Assembly: GCF_021044775.1 (NCBI RefSeq)
Contig: NZ_JAJNOQ010000006.1
Location: 1 to 64,000, forward strand
DNA: 64,000 bases
Reading direction: 5' to 3'
Origin: Paraeggerthella hominis
Lineage (GTDB): Bacteria; Actinomycetota; Coriobacteriia; Coriobacteriales; Eggerthellaceae
This document shows positions 9,202-17,845 of the stretch, in pieces. Made by a program: the position numbers and the translations under genes. Every line of letters begins with the position of its first letter. The first letter of the stretch is position 1. Under the pieces are notes generated by a model. That model was not told the DNA's origin and did no database searches. It was given only the letters and a program-made list of their open reading frames with translations.

Positions 9202-9816
9202 GTGGGAGATACGAGAGACGTATACCTCGAGCCGAACGAGCGGGCGGTTATCCGCACCGCCGATGTGTACCAGACGATTATCGACGACGGGGTGTCGGGG
9301 TATTCCGATACCCTGCTTGCCGTGGTGGCGAACTTCAGCAACGGCGGCGCGCCCGAGGGTTTCAACGCGCAGAGCATGGTGGGGAAGTCCAAGCGCGGCG
9401 AGGTCGCGTTGAGGCTGTTCGCTGTGGTCGATCCGGCAACGGGAACGCTTGCGCGCGTAGGGTTCAAGACGCGCGGCTGCCTTGCCATGACGGCGTGCGC
9501 GAGCGTGGTTTGCTCTATGATCGAAGGGAAGACCTTTGACGAAGCGCTTGCCGTGTCCGCCGAGGACGTGAAGGAAGCGCTCGACGGCGTTCCGTGGGAC
9601 AAGGCTCATACGCCGGTGTTCGCCGTGGAGGGCGTGCGCGCTTTGGTCGGCGACTGGCTCATCCGCCAGGGGGCGACGCTGGATCGGCTGAATCGCGAAC
9701 TGCCATGCGACGAATATTCGGTCACATGCATGCTGTGCGAGCACTGCTCGCTGCGCGATTCGCGCATTGACTTGCAGGTGAGCGAGGCATTGGCGAAAGC
9801 GGGCGTGAGGGCATGA
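9202..9816 (+). CDS. IscU/NifU-N-like protein with altered ligand cysteines
   Basis: 204 residues from a GTG with a strong AAGGAGG seven bases upstream. Residues around 40-150 follow the IscU scaffold: a GGAP turn, a GFKTRGC segment (IscU: ARFKTYGC), then GKTFDEAL and a following helix. Of the three canonical cluster cysteines only the middle one (RGC) is kept. The first (PACGD in IscU) reads PEGFN, and the third site reads AHTPVF. A different cysteine group, CMLCEHC, lies near the C-terminus at about 178-184. It may bind a cluster differently or may no longer be a scaffold. It overlaps the next gene by 4 bp (ATGA), implying coupling. Confidence 0.65.
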   Translation: MGDTRDVYLEPNERAVIRTADVYQTIIDDGVSGYSDTLLAVVANFSNGGAPEGFNAQSMVGKSKRGEVALRLFAVVDPATGTLARVGFKTRGCLAMTACASVVCSMIEGKTFDEALAVSAEDVKEALDGVPWDKAHTPVFAVEGVRALVGDWLIRQGATLDRLNRELPCDEYSVTCMLCEHCSLRDSRIDLQVSEALAKAGVRA

Positions 9817-10850
9817 GCGAGGTGCAGGATACGCTGTCGGCGGGCGCCGATTTTCAGGATGCGCCCTGCGATTGTGAAGCGGCTGAAGAAGTTGTCGATC
9901 AAGAAGCGGTTGCGTTGGAACTTGCCGAGCGCAATGCGCTTGCGGCCGTGTTCGACGACGTGCGAGAGCAGTCGTCCGACAGCCAGTTGGTCGAACCGAC
10001 GCGCTGGGTTGACCTGGAGTTGGTTCCTGCCCATATGACGGCGGACGAATTCGAGATGTTCGTGTACGAGTACCTTGAAGACCAGCAAGCTGCTGCTCAG
10101 GAGCAGGCGAGCGAGGACGAACCTGCCGTTGTGTATCGAAGCGCCACGCGCGCAGTGGGGGTTCCTCCCGCGATTGTGGCGCCCGCGCCTGTCGAGGAGC
10201 CGGACGGCGCCGCTTCCGTGGATTGCGCCTGTTCGCCGGCGTTGGATGACGCCGTGCTCGAGGTTGCCGATGCCGGCAATCTCGAGGTTGTTGATGCTGC
10301 TGTCGATCTGGACGAAGCGGCTGCTTCGGAGCCTTCTGTGCAAGACGATCGCAGCCCCTTCGCCAATTTGAACATTCCCGCAGGTTATCGGCTGGTCGAG
10401 CTTGAAGGGGAGTGGGTTTTGGTTCCGACCGACGAAGACCCGGAGCCCGTCGAGCGCGTGGTCGATTGTACCGGGATCGTGGCTTTGGTGGGAGCGCGCA
10501 GCTACTATCTGTACGACAGCGGCCGCATGACCGACACGTTTGCGCACTGGGCGTTTTTGGCGGCCGAGGACAACAACGTGGTGACGTTCGTGGATTGCGT
10601 TCGCGAGGAATCCCGCGTCTACCCGCGTCCGCTGCCTGCCTCGAGCTTGAAGAACCCGCCGTTTCGGTTGACTGACGAGGAGATTGACCGAGCATGGGAC
10701 GAGGTGCGCGAATCGGGCCTCTATCCCGATGTTCAGCAGACGCGCGCATCGAACGGCGACGTGTACTACTTCTCGACCGAGTACCTTACGCCCACATACG
10801 CGGGCTCTCTTGCCGAGTGGGCTTCCGTCGAGCGCTACATGAACGTGTAG
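9813..10850 (+). CDS. Acidic protein of unknown function
   Basis: 345 residues; I do not recognise it. The N-terminal 180 residues are strongly acidic and rich in Ala, Val and Glu, probably disordered apart from a helix near WVDLELVPAHMTADEFEMFVYEYLEDQ. The C-terminal 165 residues look folded, with many aromatics (SYYLYDSGRMTDTFAHWAFLA, then VYYFSTEYLTPTYAGS). There is no signal peptide and no membrane segment. Its start overlaps the stop of the IscU-like gene by four bases, so the two are very likely translated together and may act together. Confidence 0.6.
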   Translation: MSEVQDTLSAGADFQDAPCDCEAAEEVVDQEAVALELAERNALAAVFDDVREQSSDSQLVEPTRWVDLELVPAHMTADEFEMFVYEYLEDQQAAAQEQASEDEPAVVYRSATRAVGVPPAIVAPAPVEEPDGAASVDCACSPALDDAVLEVADAGNLEVVDAAVDLDEAAASEPSVQDDRSPFANLNIPAGYRLVELEGEWVLVPTDEDPEPVERVVDCTGIVALVGARSYYLYDSGRMTDTFAHWAFLAAEDNNVVTFVDCVREESRVYPRPLPASSLKNPPFRLTDEEIDRAWDEVRESGLYPDVQQTRASNGDVYYFSTEYLTPTYAGSLAEWASVERYMNV

Positions 10851-10901
10851 CTCGCTTTGCGGGCCGGGCCGGCGGCGATGCGCCGTTGCCCCCGCGTCTG
10901 C

Positions 10902-10974
10902 CGCCGACGTGAACCCGGCTGCGCGCGGCTCGGGGCGGGCCGCGGAGCCTTGCGCAGCCGGGCTCACGTCGGCC
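10902..10974. repeat. 30-bp imperfect inverted repeat
   Basis: Arms 10902-10931 and 10945-10974 match at 26 of 30 positions around a 13-bp GC-rich centre. Core of the left arm: GCCGACGTGAACCCGGCTGC. It lies 50 bp after the unknown gene and could end its transcript, although no T-tract follows. Confidence 0.75.
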
Positions 10975-10987
10975 CCTTCTCATGGCC

Positions 10988-11197
10988 TTGCGCACGAAAA
11001 ACCGCCATCGCTGGCAGGTTCTTGCGGTTTGGGGTCGTCGGAAGACTCCTTGCTTTTGGCGGTAATAGAGCGATCTCGCGTTACGCCAGGTCAAAAATCT
11101 ATAGAAAATTGCTAGGTGTTCGGATGCCTCTCATCGCACTTCGACAACGACCTCAAACCGTCAAAACCTGCCAGCAAACGCGGTTTTTCGTGCGCAA
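10988..11197. repeat. Inverted-repeat element, copy A
   Basis: Left arm 10988-11040 and right arm 11142-11197 are inverted relative to each other and enclose about 101 bp. Each arm starts outermost with TTGCGCACGAAAAACCGC. The inner core of the right arm, CCGTCAAAACCTGCCAGC, is identical to both arms of the element at 54204-54417; the left arm has a diverged core (GCTGGCAGGTTCTTGCGG). The central spacer is unrelated to that of copy B. No transposase and no clear target duplication. Confidence 0.8.
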
Positions 11198-11493
11198 CGG
11201 GGCGAAGGGGGGCGCGGGGCTTGCGGATGCGTGCCCCATGCGGGATGCGGGCCCCGTGCGGGATGCGCATCCCCCCGCAGCAGCGTGGGCGCAAATCGGG
11301 GCCTGTGGCAAAAACGGAGAACCTCGAGGGCGCCCGCACGAACGGCGCGCCGGTAAAAGGCGTGGTCACATTTGAAGTGCGGATGAAAAGCGGCTTCATT
11401 CGGTTTTGCGGGCGTTCGGGATTGTCTCAGCCCCCCTCGCGCCCAACTTTTCCACCGCCCCTCATCTGCCATTCCCGCTACCCTGTTACACAG

Positions 11494-11522
11494 CGAGGCC
11501 CCGGAGCAATTCCGGGGCCTCG
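11494..11522 (-). terminator. Hairpin after the AOR gene
   Basis: Perfect 12-bp stem CGAGGCCCCGGA (11494-11505) with TCCGGGGCCTCG (11511-11522) and a 5-base loop, 70 bp beyond the AOR stop on the minus strand. It has no T-tract, so termination is likely but not certain. Confidence 0.5.
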
Positions 11523-11591
11523 TGCTTGGAGGGAGGGGGAGAGGGGTACGGGCATCTGGCTTGCGCCAAGGTGCCCGCATGCGAAATGGCG

Positions 11592-13727
11592 TTACGGCAG
11601 CAAGTTCAAGCCGGCAAGTTCTTCCTTGACGTCGGCCATGCCGTAGTAGTCCAGGCAATCCTTCGTCGGGCAGCCCAGCTTTTCGTCCCAGCCGAACTTA
11701 GCGTACGTCATTTCGAGCGCCTTGTTCCAGTCGTCGCGATCCATTTTGTCGGTGCCTTCGGTGAAGGGCTGCTTGTCGGGATCCTTGGTGAACACCCACT
11801 CGGTGATGACGTCGTGGACGTTGCGCATGTCGTTGCAGCCTATCGTGCCGTCGGGGTCCATCATGCCGCGCACCGTTGCGGCACGCTGCAGCGTCATGAT
11901 GCGCGCGCCCGCTTTGTACAGGTCATCCGTGGACACCTGCTCGCCGGTGACGGCGGTGAAGAACTTGGCTTCCAGATCCAGGTCGCCGCGGTAATCGCGC
12001 GTCTTCGAGGGGCTCATGGACATGGGCCACACCCAGTTGCACAGCGTAAGCGAGTCGTGCAGCACGTCGGTCACGATGCTCCACCAAGCGAAGTTCGCCT
12101 TGTGCTCGTTCATGGGGGTGTAGTTCTTGTCGGCGTCGATGGCGTCCTCGCCGCCCCAGATCTCGGCAGCTATCTGCTTCTTTAGGTCGAAGGGCAAGCC
12201 GCAGCCCTGGAAGTTGACGGCGGAGTGGATCATGTCGTCGCGGTTGAACATCATGTTGTACACGCCGCCCACCTGGCCGAAGCATTCGATGGCGTGGTGC
12301 ACGGGCCAGCCGCGGTAGTTGATCAGCGCGGAAGCCGGCTTGTCGAACCATCCCATGTCGTCCCAGCGCTTGCACCACACGATGGGGCCGTGCGCGATGT
12401 AGGACATCTCGTTGTCGCCCTTGGCAATGTGCTGCAGCACCTTCACCATCAAGCTGGGATCGTTGCTCTTGAGGCCCTCCCAGTCGAACAACGCGTATTC
12501 CTCGGGCGGCAGCACGCGCTCGAAGATGCCGGTCGCGTAGCAGTGCGCGATGTCGCGGTACAGCTGCGCGTAGTTGCACCACAAGCCCAGGTCGTCGACC
12601 GTAGAGCCCATAGCCTGGTTCCAAATTACAAAATCCTCGGAGCCGTTTTCAACGGTGGTCTTGTCTCCCAAAATCTTGATCATGTACAGGAACGGGAAGT
12701 TCGGCACGCAGGTGTTGCCCGTGATCTCGAAGCCGCCGTTGTCCTTGCTGCCGGGTACGCGCAGGTCCGAGTAACAGTGGATGGGGCAGCTGTGGCAGCC
12801 GTTCATCTTGATGGTGTACTTCTCGGCTTCAGGGCCGTCGTCCTTTACGGACTTCATGCAGCGGTAGCCCACCGTGTTCAATTCGCCGGGCTTGGGCTCG
12901 CCGGTTTCGATGGGGCCGCCTTCGGCCTGCGCCCAGTACAGACCCTTGCGCGCCGTCCAGCGGGAGCCCTTGTCGTAGTACTCGGCCCATTCCTGCTGCG
13001 TGGAGGGAACCACGTGGTTGTTGTTCGATCCCACGATATCGCGCAGCATGTAGTCGGACAGCTCCGCTACCGTTTGCGGGTCGGCTACGTTCACGCTGCC
13101 GTTGCCTTCGACCACCAGAGCCTTGATCTTCTTCGATCCCATGATGGTGCCCACGCCGGCGCCTGCCGAGTGGTTGCGCGAGTTCATGAGGCATGCGTAC
13201 GGAACCAGGTTCTCGCCGGCGGGGCCGATGGTGGCCACGCATGCGCTCATGCCCTCGATGCGGTTCAGCGTTTCGGTGGTGGCGCGGGTTCCCATGCCCC
13301 AGATGAAGCTGGCGTCCTTGATTTCCACCTGGTCGTCTTTGATGTGCAGGTACACGGGCTTGCTGGAAGCGCCCTCAAGCACGATGGCGTCGTAGCCGGC
13401 CAGCTTGATCTTCGCGCCGATCATGCCGCCGCAGTGCGCATCGACCGGAAGGTGGTCGGTGGTGAAGGTGGACAAGAAGCTGATGGTGGTGCGGCCGGCC
13501 AAGGGCACGCCCGATGCCGTCAGGGGGCCAACGGCGAAGACGATCTTGGACTCGGGCGCCAAAGGATCGGTTCCTGCGGGAACTTCGTCGTAGATGATCT
13601 TGTTGGCAAGGCCCATGCCGCCGATGTAAGCCTTGTAGGGGTCGGTCGGTTGCGTCGTGATCGCGCCCGTGCTGAGGTCGACGCGGAGGATCTTACCGGC
13701 CCATCCGTACGATTTTTCGTCAGCCAT
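11592..13727 (-). CDS. Aldehyde:ferredoxin oxidoreductase family (tungsten/molybdenum) enzyme
   Basis: 711 residues, about 100 longer than classical AOR. The N-terminal AOR domain is clear: GWAGKILRVDLSTG at the start, then YIGGMGLANKIIYDE, GRTTISFLSTFTT and AHCGGMIGAKIKLAGYDAIVLEG. The Fe-S motif CHSCPIHC is near 310, with a later cysteine in LTLCNW as the probable fourth ligand. The family holds a bis-pterin W (or Mo) and one 4Fe-4S cluster and usually oxidises aldehydes or reduces carboxylates with ferredoxin; the BamB branch acts on aromatic acyl-CoA. The substrate is not predictable. No signal peptide, so cytoplasmic. Divergent from the Fe-S protein gene at 14082, which may be its electron partner. 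Confidence 0.85.
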   Translation of the reverse strand: MADEKSYGWAGKILRVDLSTGAITTQPTDPYKAYIGGMGLANKIIYDEVPAGTDPLAPESKIVFAVGPLTASGVPLAGRTTISFLSTFTTDHLPVDAHCGGMIGAKIKLAGYDAIVLEGASSKPVYLHIKDDQVEIKDASFIWGMGTRATTETLNRIEGMSACVATIGPAGENLVPYACLMNSRNHSAGAGVGTIMGSKKIKALVVEGNGSVNVADPQTVAELSDYMLRDIVGSNNNHVVPSTQQEWAEYYDKGSRWTARKGLYWAQAEGGPIETGEPKPGELNTVGYRCMKSVKDDGPEAEKYTIKMNGCHSCPIHCYSDLRVPGSKDNGGFEITGNTCVPNFPFLYMIKILGDKTTVENGSEDFVIWNQAMGSTVDDLGLWCNYAQLYRDIAHCYATGIFERVLPPEEYALFDWEGLKSNDPSLMVKVLQHIAKGDNEMSYIAHGPIVWCKRWDDMGWFDKPASALINYRGWPVHHAIECFGQVGGVYNMMFNRDDMIHSAVNFQGCGLPFDLKKQIAAEIWGGEDAIDADKNYTPMNEHKANFAWWSIVTDVLHDSLTLCNWVWPMSMSPSKTRDYRGDLDLEAKFFTAVTGEQVSTDDLYKAGARIMTLQRAATVRGMMDPDGTIGCNDMRNVHDVITEWVFTKDPDKQPFTEGTDKMDRDDWNKALEMTYAKFGWDEKLGCPTKDCLDYYGMADVKEELAGLNLLP

Positions 13728-14081
13728 GTTTGCATCTCCAAATTCTTGATAGTCGGCTCTTTGTTGTGTGAGAACCCAGGGGATGCGTGCGGAACACGGT
13801 GACAGAATTCGTCGCCGCCCAGTATGCCTTGCTCTTCTGAAGTGCGCGTACCCTGTTTGAGGGTATTTCGCAAAAATGCCCGATTAAAGCCAAAAGCACC
13901 TCAAAGAGGGTAGGGACGTTTGCGTAGGGTAGGCATACTGCAATTGTTGTGTGAACCAGGAAACGCAGAAATGCAAGGATAGCGCGGGACGGGCCTCCCT
14001 GGGCGCAAAGGAAAGCGCTCGCAGGGCGGCGAAACCACTGAAACGAGACTCACCATATATGTGAGGGGGGAGTATCAGGCT
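13728..14081. promoter_or_regulatory. Divergent promoter region of AOR and reductase operon
   Basis: 354 bp between minus-strand AOR and plus-strand Fe-S gene. It holds two palindrome-like sites: TACCCT-GTTTG-AGGGTA at 13849-13865, which is perfect, and GCACCT-CAAAG-AGGGTA at 13896-13912. A further half-site AGGGTA lies at 13926-13931. A site of the same form lies upstream of the LuxR-type gene at 9102. The arrangement fits coordinated control of both directions by that regulator; this is inference. Confidence 0.5.
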
Positions 14082-14849
14082 ATGTCAGATACCAATCTGA
14101 ACAACAACACCTCCGAGGAACAGCGCGCTCAGGCCAAGGAGCCCGCAGCGGCTGGATCCGCTGCGACGCCCGCCGCGTCCGAGGAGACTCCGAAGAAGAA
14201 AAACATCACGCGCCGCGACGTGCTGGCCATGGCCGGTTGCGGTGTAGCCGGCTTGGTGGTCGGTGGCGTGCTGGCTTCGTGGGGCGTGACGTCCGCCTCG
14301 ATCGCCTCGGGGCGCATCGACATTCGCACGACGCCCACCAAGATGATCGTGACCGACCGTGCCCGCTGTTCGGGCTGCCAGCGTTGCGAGATGATGTGCA
14401 CGCTGAAGAACGACGGTCGCGTGTGCCAGCACATTGCTCGCGTGCGTGTGTGGGAAAACTACAACTGGGGGGCCGGCCCCGACACCGGCGACGGCGTGTT
14501 CGGCGACGGCAACGGAGCTTGCGAGTTCACGGTGGAGCATTGCAAGCAGTGCGCCGACCCGCAGTGCATGAACTACTGCCCGGTTCACGCCATCTACTGC
14601 GACGAAGAAAGCGGCGCGCGCACGGTAGACGTCAAGAAGTGCATCGGATGCGGCATGTGCCACATGGCGTGCCCGTGGAACATGCCCGTGGTGGACTCCG
14701 AAACGGGCGTCTCGACGAAGTGCATTTCGTGCGGCCGCTGCGCCGAGCAGTGCCCCAATGGCGCCATCAAGTTCATCGACTGGGAAGACATTGCTCAGAA
14801 GGTCATCGATCAGGGCGTCGTGAGGACGGCGACCCTCGTGCAGGGATAA
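14082..14849 (+). CDS. TAT-exported 4Fe-4S electron-transfer protein
   Basis: 255 residues from the ATG with GGGGGGAG nine bases upstream; the in-frame GTG at 14061 has no ribosome site. A long Ala/Glu/Pro-rich N-terminus leads to a twin-arginine signal (TRRDVLAMAGCGVAGLVVGG). Four cysteine clusters follow in DmsB/HycB-like order: CSGCQRCEMMC, CKQCADPQCMNYCP, CIGCGMCHMACP and CISCGRCAEQCP, enough for about four 4Fe-4S clusters. It probably sits on the outer face of the membrane or hitch-hikes with a partner. It is first in a run with torD and the molybdopterin reductase, and divergent from AOR. Confidence 0.8.
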   Translation: MSDTNLNNNTSEEQRAQAKEPAAAGSAATPAASEETPKKKNITRRDVLAMAGCGVAGLVVGGVLASWGVTSASIASGRIDIRTTPTKMIVTDRARCSGCQRCEMMCTLKNDGRVCQHIARVRVWENYNWGAGPDTGDGVFGDGNGACEFTVEHCKQCADPQCMNYCPVHAIYCDEESGARTVDVKKCIGCGMCHMACPWNMPVVDSETGVSTKCISCGRCAEQCPNGAIKFIDWEDIAQKVIDQGVVRTATLVQG

Positions 14850-14910
14850 CCCCGGTTCATCTGTTGTTGATGCGCGACAAGCGCATGATTCAAGGAGAGG
14901 AGGAAAGGCG

Positions 14911-15594
14911 ATGATGAAAGACGAGGCCATGCTTTCGGTGCTGTCGATGTGCTTTGCGCCGGTTGAGGAAGCCGAATGGAAGCAGGCGTCGACCGGTGCC
15001 GCGTGGTCGGATTTCCTTGACGCCGCGCGTTGCGCCATGCAGGACGATCGAGCCTTCGGGGAAACTCCCAGCCCTATCGCCAATGCGCGCAGGCGTTGCC
15101 CGTTGCAGGAATTTCTTTCCGTCGGCGAGGTGAACGCCTTGTTCCGTCCTCCTACGTACCAGGAAAAGCGGGCGTTCGCGGCTCGGCATTTCGTTGGCGG
15201 GCTTCCCGAGTCGGCTTTGCCCGTCGAGTCTTTGTACCGACCTTGGACCAGCGCGGCAGGATCTTCGCCGTTCTCGCGCAATACGGGTGGATTGTACTGG
15301 GGGGATTCGGCGCTGTACATGCGCGATCTCATCGAGCGCTTGGGCTTTCAGGTGCCGCCGGAGTTTTCGGCGTGTCCCGATCATCTAGCCCTTGAGCTTG
15401 ATCTTGCGGCAACGCTGCTGCGTTTTGACATGCGCGACGAAGCGCGACTGTTCCTTGTGGAACGGCTTGGCTGGCTTACGGCGTATCGGTTGCGGTTGCT
15501 GTCGCTTGAAGACGATGCGAGTTTCTACATTGGCCTGATCGACGTGCTCATGGGGATATGGGCGCAGGTTTCGCCGACGGAGATGAGCGCATGA
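14911..15594 (+). CDS. TorD/DmsD-family redox-enzyme chaperone
   Basis: 227 residues, all-helical composition, typical TorD length. Family landmarks are LPVESLYRPW near 105 and CPDHLALELDLAATLL near 150. These chaperones bind the twin-arginine signal of a molybdoenzyme and hold it until the cofactor is inserted. The client is almost certainly the TAT-signal oxidoreductase encoded next, with the Fe-S protein just upstream as a second candidate. Strong purine-rich ribosome site (GGAGAGGAGGAAAGG). Cytoplasmic. Confidence 0.8.
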   Translation: MMKDEAMLSVLSMCFAPVEEAEWKQASTGAAWSDFLDAARCAMQDDRAFGETPSPIANARRRCPLQEFLSVGEVNALFRPPTYQEKRAFAARHFVGGLPESALPVESLYRPWTSAAGSSPFSRNTGGLYWGDSALYMRDLIERLGFQVPPEFSACPDHLALELDLAATLLRFDMRDEARLFLVERLGWLTAYRLRLLSLEDDASFYIGLIDVLMGIWAQVSPTEMSA

Positions 15595-15646
15595 CGGGTG
15601 TCGAGCACATCGAATGCACGTGCATGCATATAGAGAGGAAACAACT

Positions 15647-17845
15647 ATGTCAGAACACGCTATAACCAGGCGAGGCTTTCTGGCTGGGAGTGCCGGGGCG
15701 GTCGCGCTTGCGACGGCGTCCGGGTTCGTGAGCTTCGACGCGTGGCAGCAGGCTCACGCTGACGAGCCGACGAACGGGGAGACGAAGACGGTCCACACGC
15801 TGTGCAATGCTTGCTCGAGCAAGTGCGGCTTCTCCGCCTACGTCGTGAACGGGCGTTTGACGAAGCTTATCGGCGACGCCGACCATCCCTACGCCAAGGG
15901 CAAGCTGTGCGCCCGCGGCTACGGCTATTCCCAGATTGCCTATTCGAAGGATCGTCTGACCGATCCGCTCAAGAAAAACGACAAGGGTGCGTTCGAGGCC
16001 ATCACGTGGGATCAAGCATACAGCGAGATCGCCGAAAAGGTGAAGGGCATCATCGCCTCCGACGGCCCTCAGGCCCTGGCCATGGTCCAGGACCCGCGCC
16101 CGTCGGGCAAGTACTACACGAAGCGCTTCATGAACGCGCTGGGTTCGGCGAACGTGTACACGCACGGCGCCGCCTGCAACCTGTCGAAGGAAGCCGGCTT
16201 CACGCAGGCTATCGGCGCGGGCAATTACTCCAGCGATGTGGCGAACTCCAAGATGACCATGTTCATCGGCCGCAGCTACGCTGACGCCATTCGCCCCAGC
16301 TCGGTGGCTTCGTTGCAGAAGGCTCATGACAAGGGCGCGCATATCGTGCTGGTGGACCCGCGCTGCAACAACTCCATCAAGTTTGCCGACGAGTGGGTGC
16401 CCATCAATCCCGGCACCGACCTTGCCCTGGTGCTTGCTATGGCAAACGTGCTGGTCACGCGAGACCTGTACGACAAGAACTACGTTGCCGAGAACACCGT
16501 GGGCTTCGATCAGTGGGCGAAAGAGCTTGAAGCGTATCCGCCTTCGTGGGCCGAAAAGGTCACGGGCATCCGCGCCGAGACGATCGATCGCTTGGCGGTG
16601 GAATTCGCCCAGGCCGCTCCTGCGGCTTCCATCGAGCCCAGCTGGCGCGGCGCGTTCGGCTGCTCGTACGTGAACTCCGGTGAGACGGCGCGCGCCATTG
16701 CGCTGTTCAACACGCTATTGGGCTGCTGGAACCAGAAGGGCGGCGCGCTGTTCACTTCGAGCGTTTCCGCTGGCGACGTGGACAAGGCGCAGTTCCCCAG
16801 CGTTCCCAAGCCCGAAGGCAAGATTGCCGGCTCCGAAGAGTATCCGCTGGCGCTTTCGGGAATGGGCACGAACCTGTTTGCGGCGCAGCAGGCCAAAGAA
16901 GGCGTGTTGAAGGGCATGTTCTTCTACAACTCGAACATGGCTGCCGGGTACTCCAACACCGCGTACCTCAACGAAGCGCTGTCCAATTTGGACCTGATGG
17001 TGGTCGTGGACGTGCAGATGTCCGAAACCGCCATGCTGGCCGACTACGTGCTGCCCGACACCAGCTACCTGGAGCGCTTGGAGCTGCCCGAGTTCATCGG
17101 CGGCAAGGTTCCGGCGGTGTCGTTGCGCGATCAGGTGCTCGACAAGATTCATCCCAATACCAAGCCGGTCGATCAGATTTTCAGCGAGCTGGCCGACGCG
17201 TGCGGCGTGGGAGAGTACTTCCAGTTCAGCGTGGACGAACTGGCTGACGCGCAGCTGAAGACCGTGGGCCTTTCGCTCGACGCGCTCAAGCGAACGGGCA
17301 CGGCATACTTCCCCGAAAAGGAGTTCTCGTACGGAAACGCTCCCAAGTGGAAGACCCCCTCGGGCAAGGTCCAGTTTGCCAGCGAGGCGTGCGAGAAGGC
17401 GGGGCTGTCCGCGGTTCCCGTGTGGGTGGAGCCGGCAATCATGCCGATCGGAAACGAACTGCGTCTGATTGGCGGCAAGCAGGCTATCCACAGCCACACG
17501 CAGACGGCGAACATCGAAGACCTCATGCAGATCACGAAGGACTACGATCTGACGCGCGTTTGGATCAACGCCGACGTGGCCGACAGCCTGGGCATTGCCG
17601 ATGGCGACGAGGTGGAGGTTTCGAACGATCAGCACACGGGTCGCGTTCGTGCAAAGGTGACGCAGCGCATCAATCCTACGGCGCTGTACATGCCCAGCCA
17701 CTACGGCTGCTCGGTGCCCGATCAGCATACGGCGTACAACGTGGGCTTGCGCCAAATGGATTTCGTGCCCTTCCACATGGAGCCCGGATATGGGTCGGCG
17801 ATGACGCAGGAAGCGGTCGTCACGGTTAAGAAGGTGGGTGCGTAA
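15647..17845 (+). CDS. Molybdopterin oxidoreductase, PhsA/PsrA-like catalytic subunit
   Basis: 732 residues from the ATG after GAGAGGA. Twin-arginine signal ITRRGFLAGSAGAVALATASG, then a 4Fe-4S motif with Cys53, Cys56, Cys60 and Cys88. The predicted metal ligand is Cys177 in HGAACNLSKEAG, as in thiosulfate/polysulfide and arsenate/tetrathionate-type reductases. The C-terminal dinucleotide-binding domain ends with LYMPSHYGCSVPDQH. With the following Fe-S and NrfD genes it makes a three-subunit, menaquinol-linked reductase whose active site faces outward. The electron acceptor (a sulfur oxyanion, a polysulfide or an organic compound) cannot be told from sequence. Confidence 0.85.
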   Translation: MSEHAITRRGFLAGSAGAVALATASGFVSFDAWQQAHADEPTNGETKTVHTLCNACSSKCGFSAYVVNGRLTKLIGDADHPYAKGKLCARGYGYSQIAYSKDRLTDPLKKNDKGAFEAITWDQAYSEIAEKVKGIIASDGPQALAMVQDPRPSGKYYTKRFMNALGSANVYTHGAACNLSKEAGFTQAIGAGNYSSDVANSKMTMFIGRSYADAIRPSSVASLQKAHDKGAHIVLVDPRCNNSIKFADEWVPINPGTDLALVLAMANVLVTRDLYDKNYVAENTVGFDQWAKELEAYPPSWAEKVTGIRAETIDRLAVEFAQAAPAASIEPSWRGAFGCSYVNSGETARAIALFNTLLGCWNQKGGALFTSSVSAGDVDKAQFPSVPKPEGKIAGSEEYPLALSGMGTNLFAAQQAKEGVLKGMFFYNSNMAAGYSNTAYLNEALSNLDLMVVVDVQMSETAMLADYVLPDTSYLERLELPEFIGGKVPAVSLRDQVLDKIHPNTKPVDQIFSELADACGVGEYFQFSVDELADAQLKTVGLSLDALKRTGTAYFPEKEFSYGNAPKWKTPSGKVQFASEACEKAGLSAVPVWVEPAIMPIGNELRLIGGKQAIHSHTQTANIEDLMQITKDYDLTRVWINADVADSLGIADGDEVEVSNDQHTGRVRAKVTQRINPTALYMPSHYGCSVPDQHTAYNVGLRQMDFVPFHMEPGYGSAMTQEAVVTVKKVGA

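Larger units (their letters stand above)
10851..11591. other. Repeat-rich intergenic region
   Basis: 740 bp without a credible gene. It contains a 30-bp inverted repeat at 10902-10974, an inverted pair of the dispersed ~50-bp repeat at 10988-11197, a GC-rich stretch at 11228-11275 with repeated GCGGGATGCG, and a terminator for the AOR gene at 11494-11522. Confidence 0.7.
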
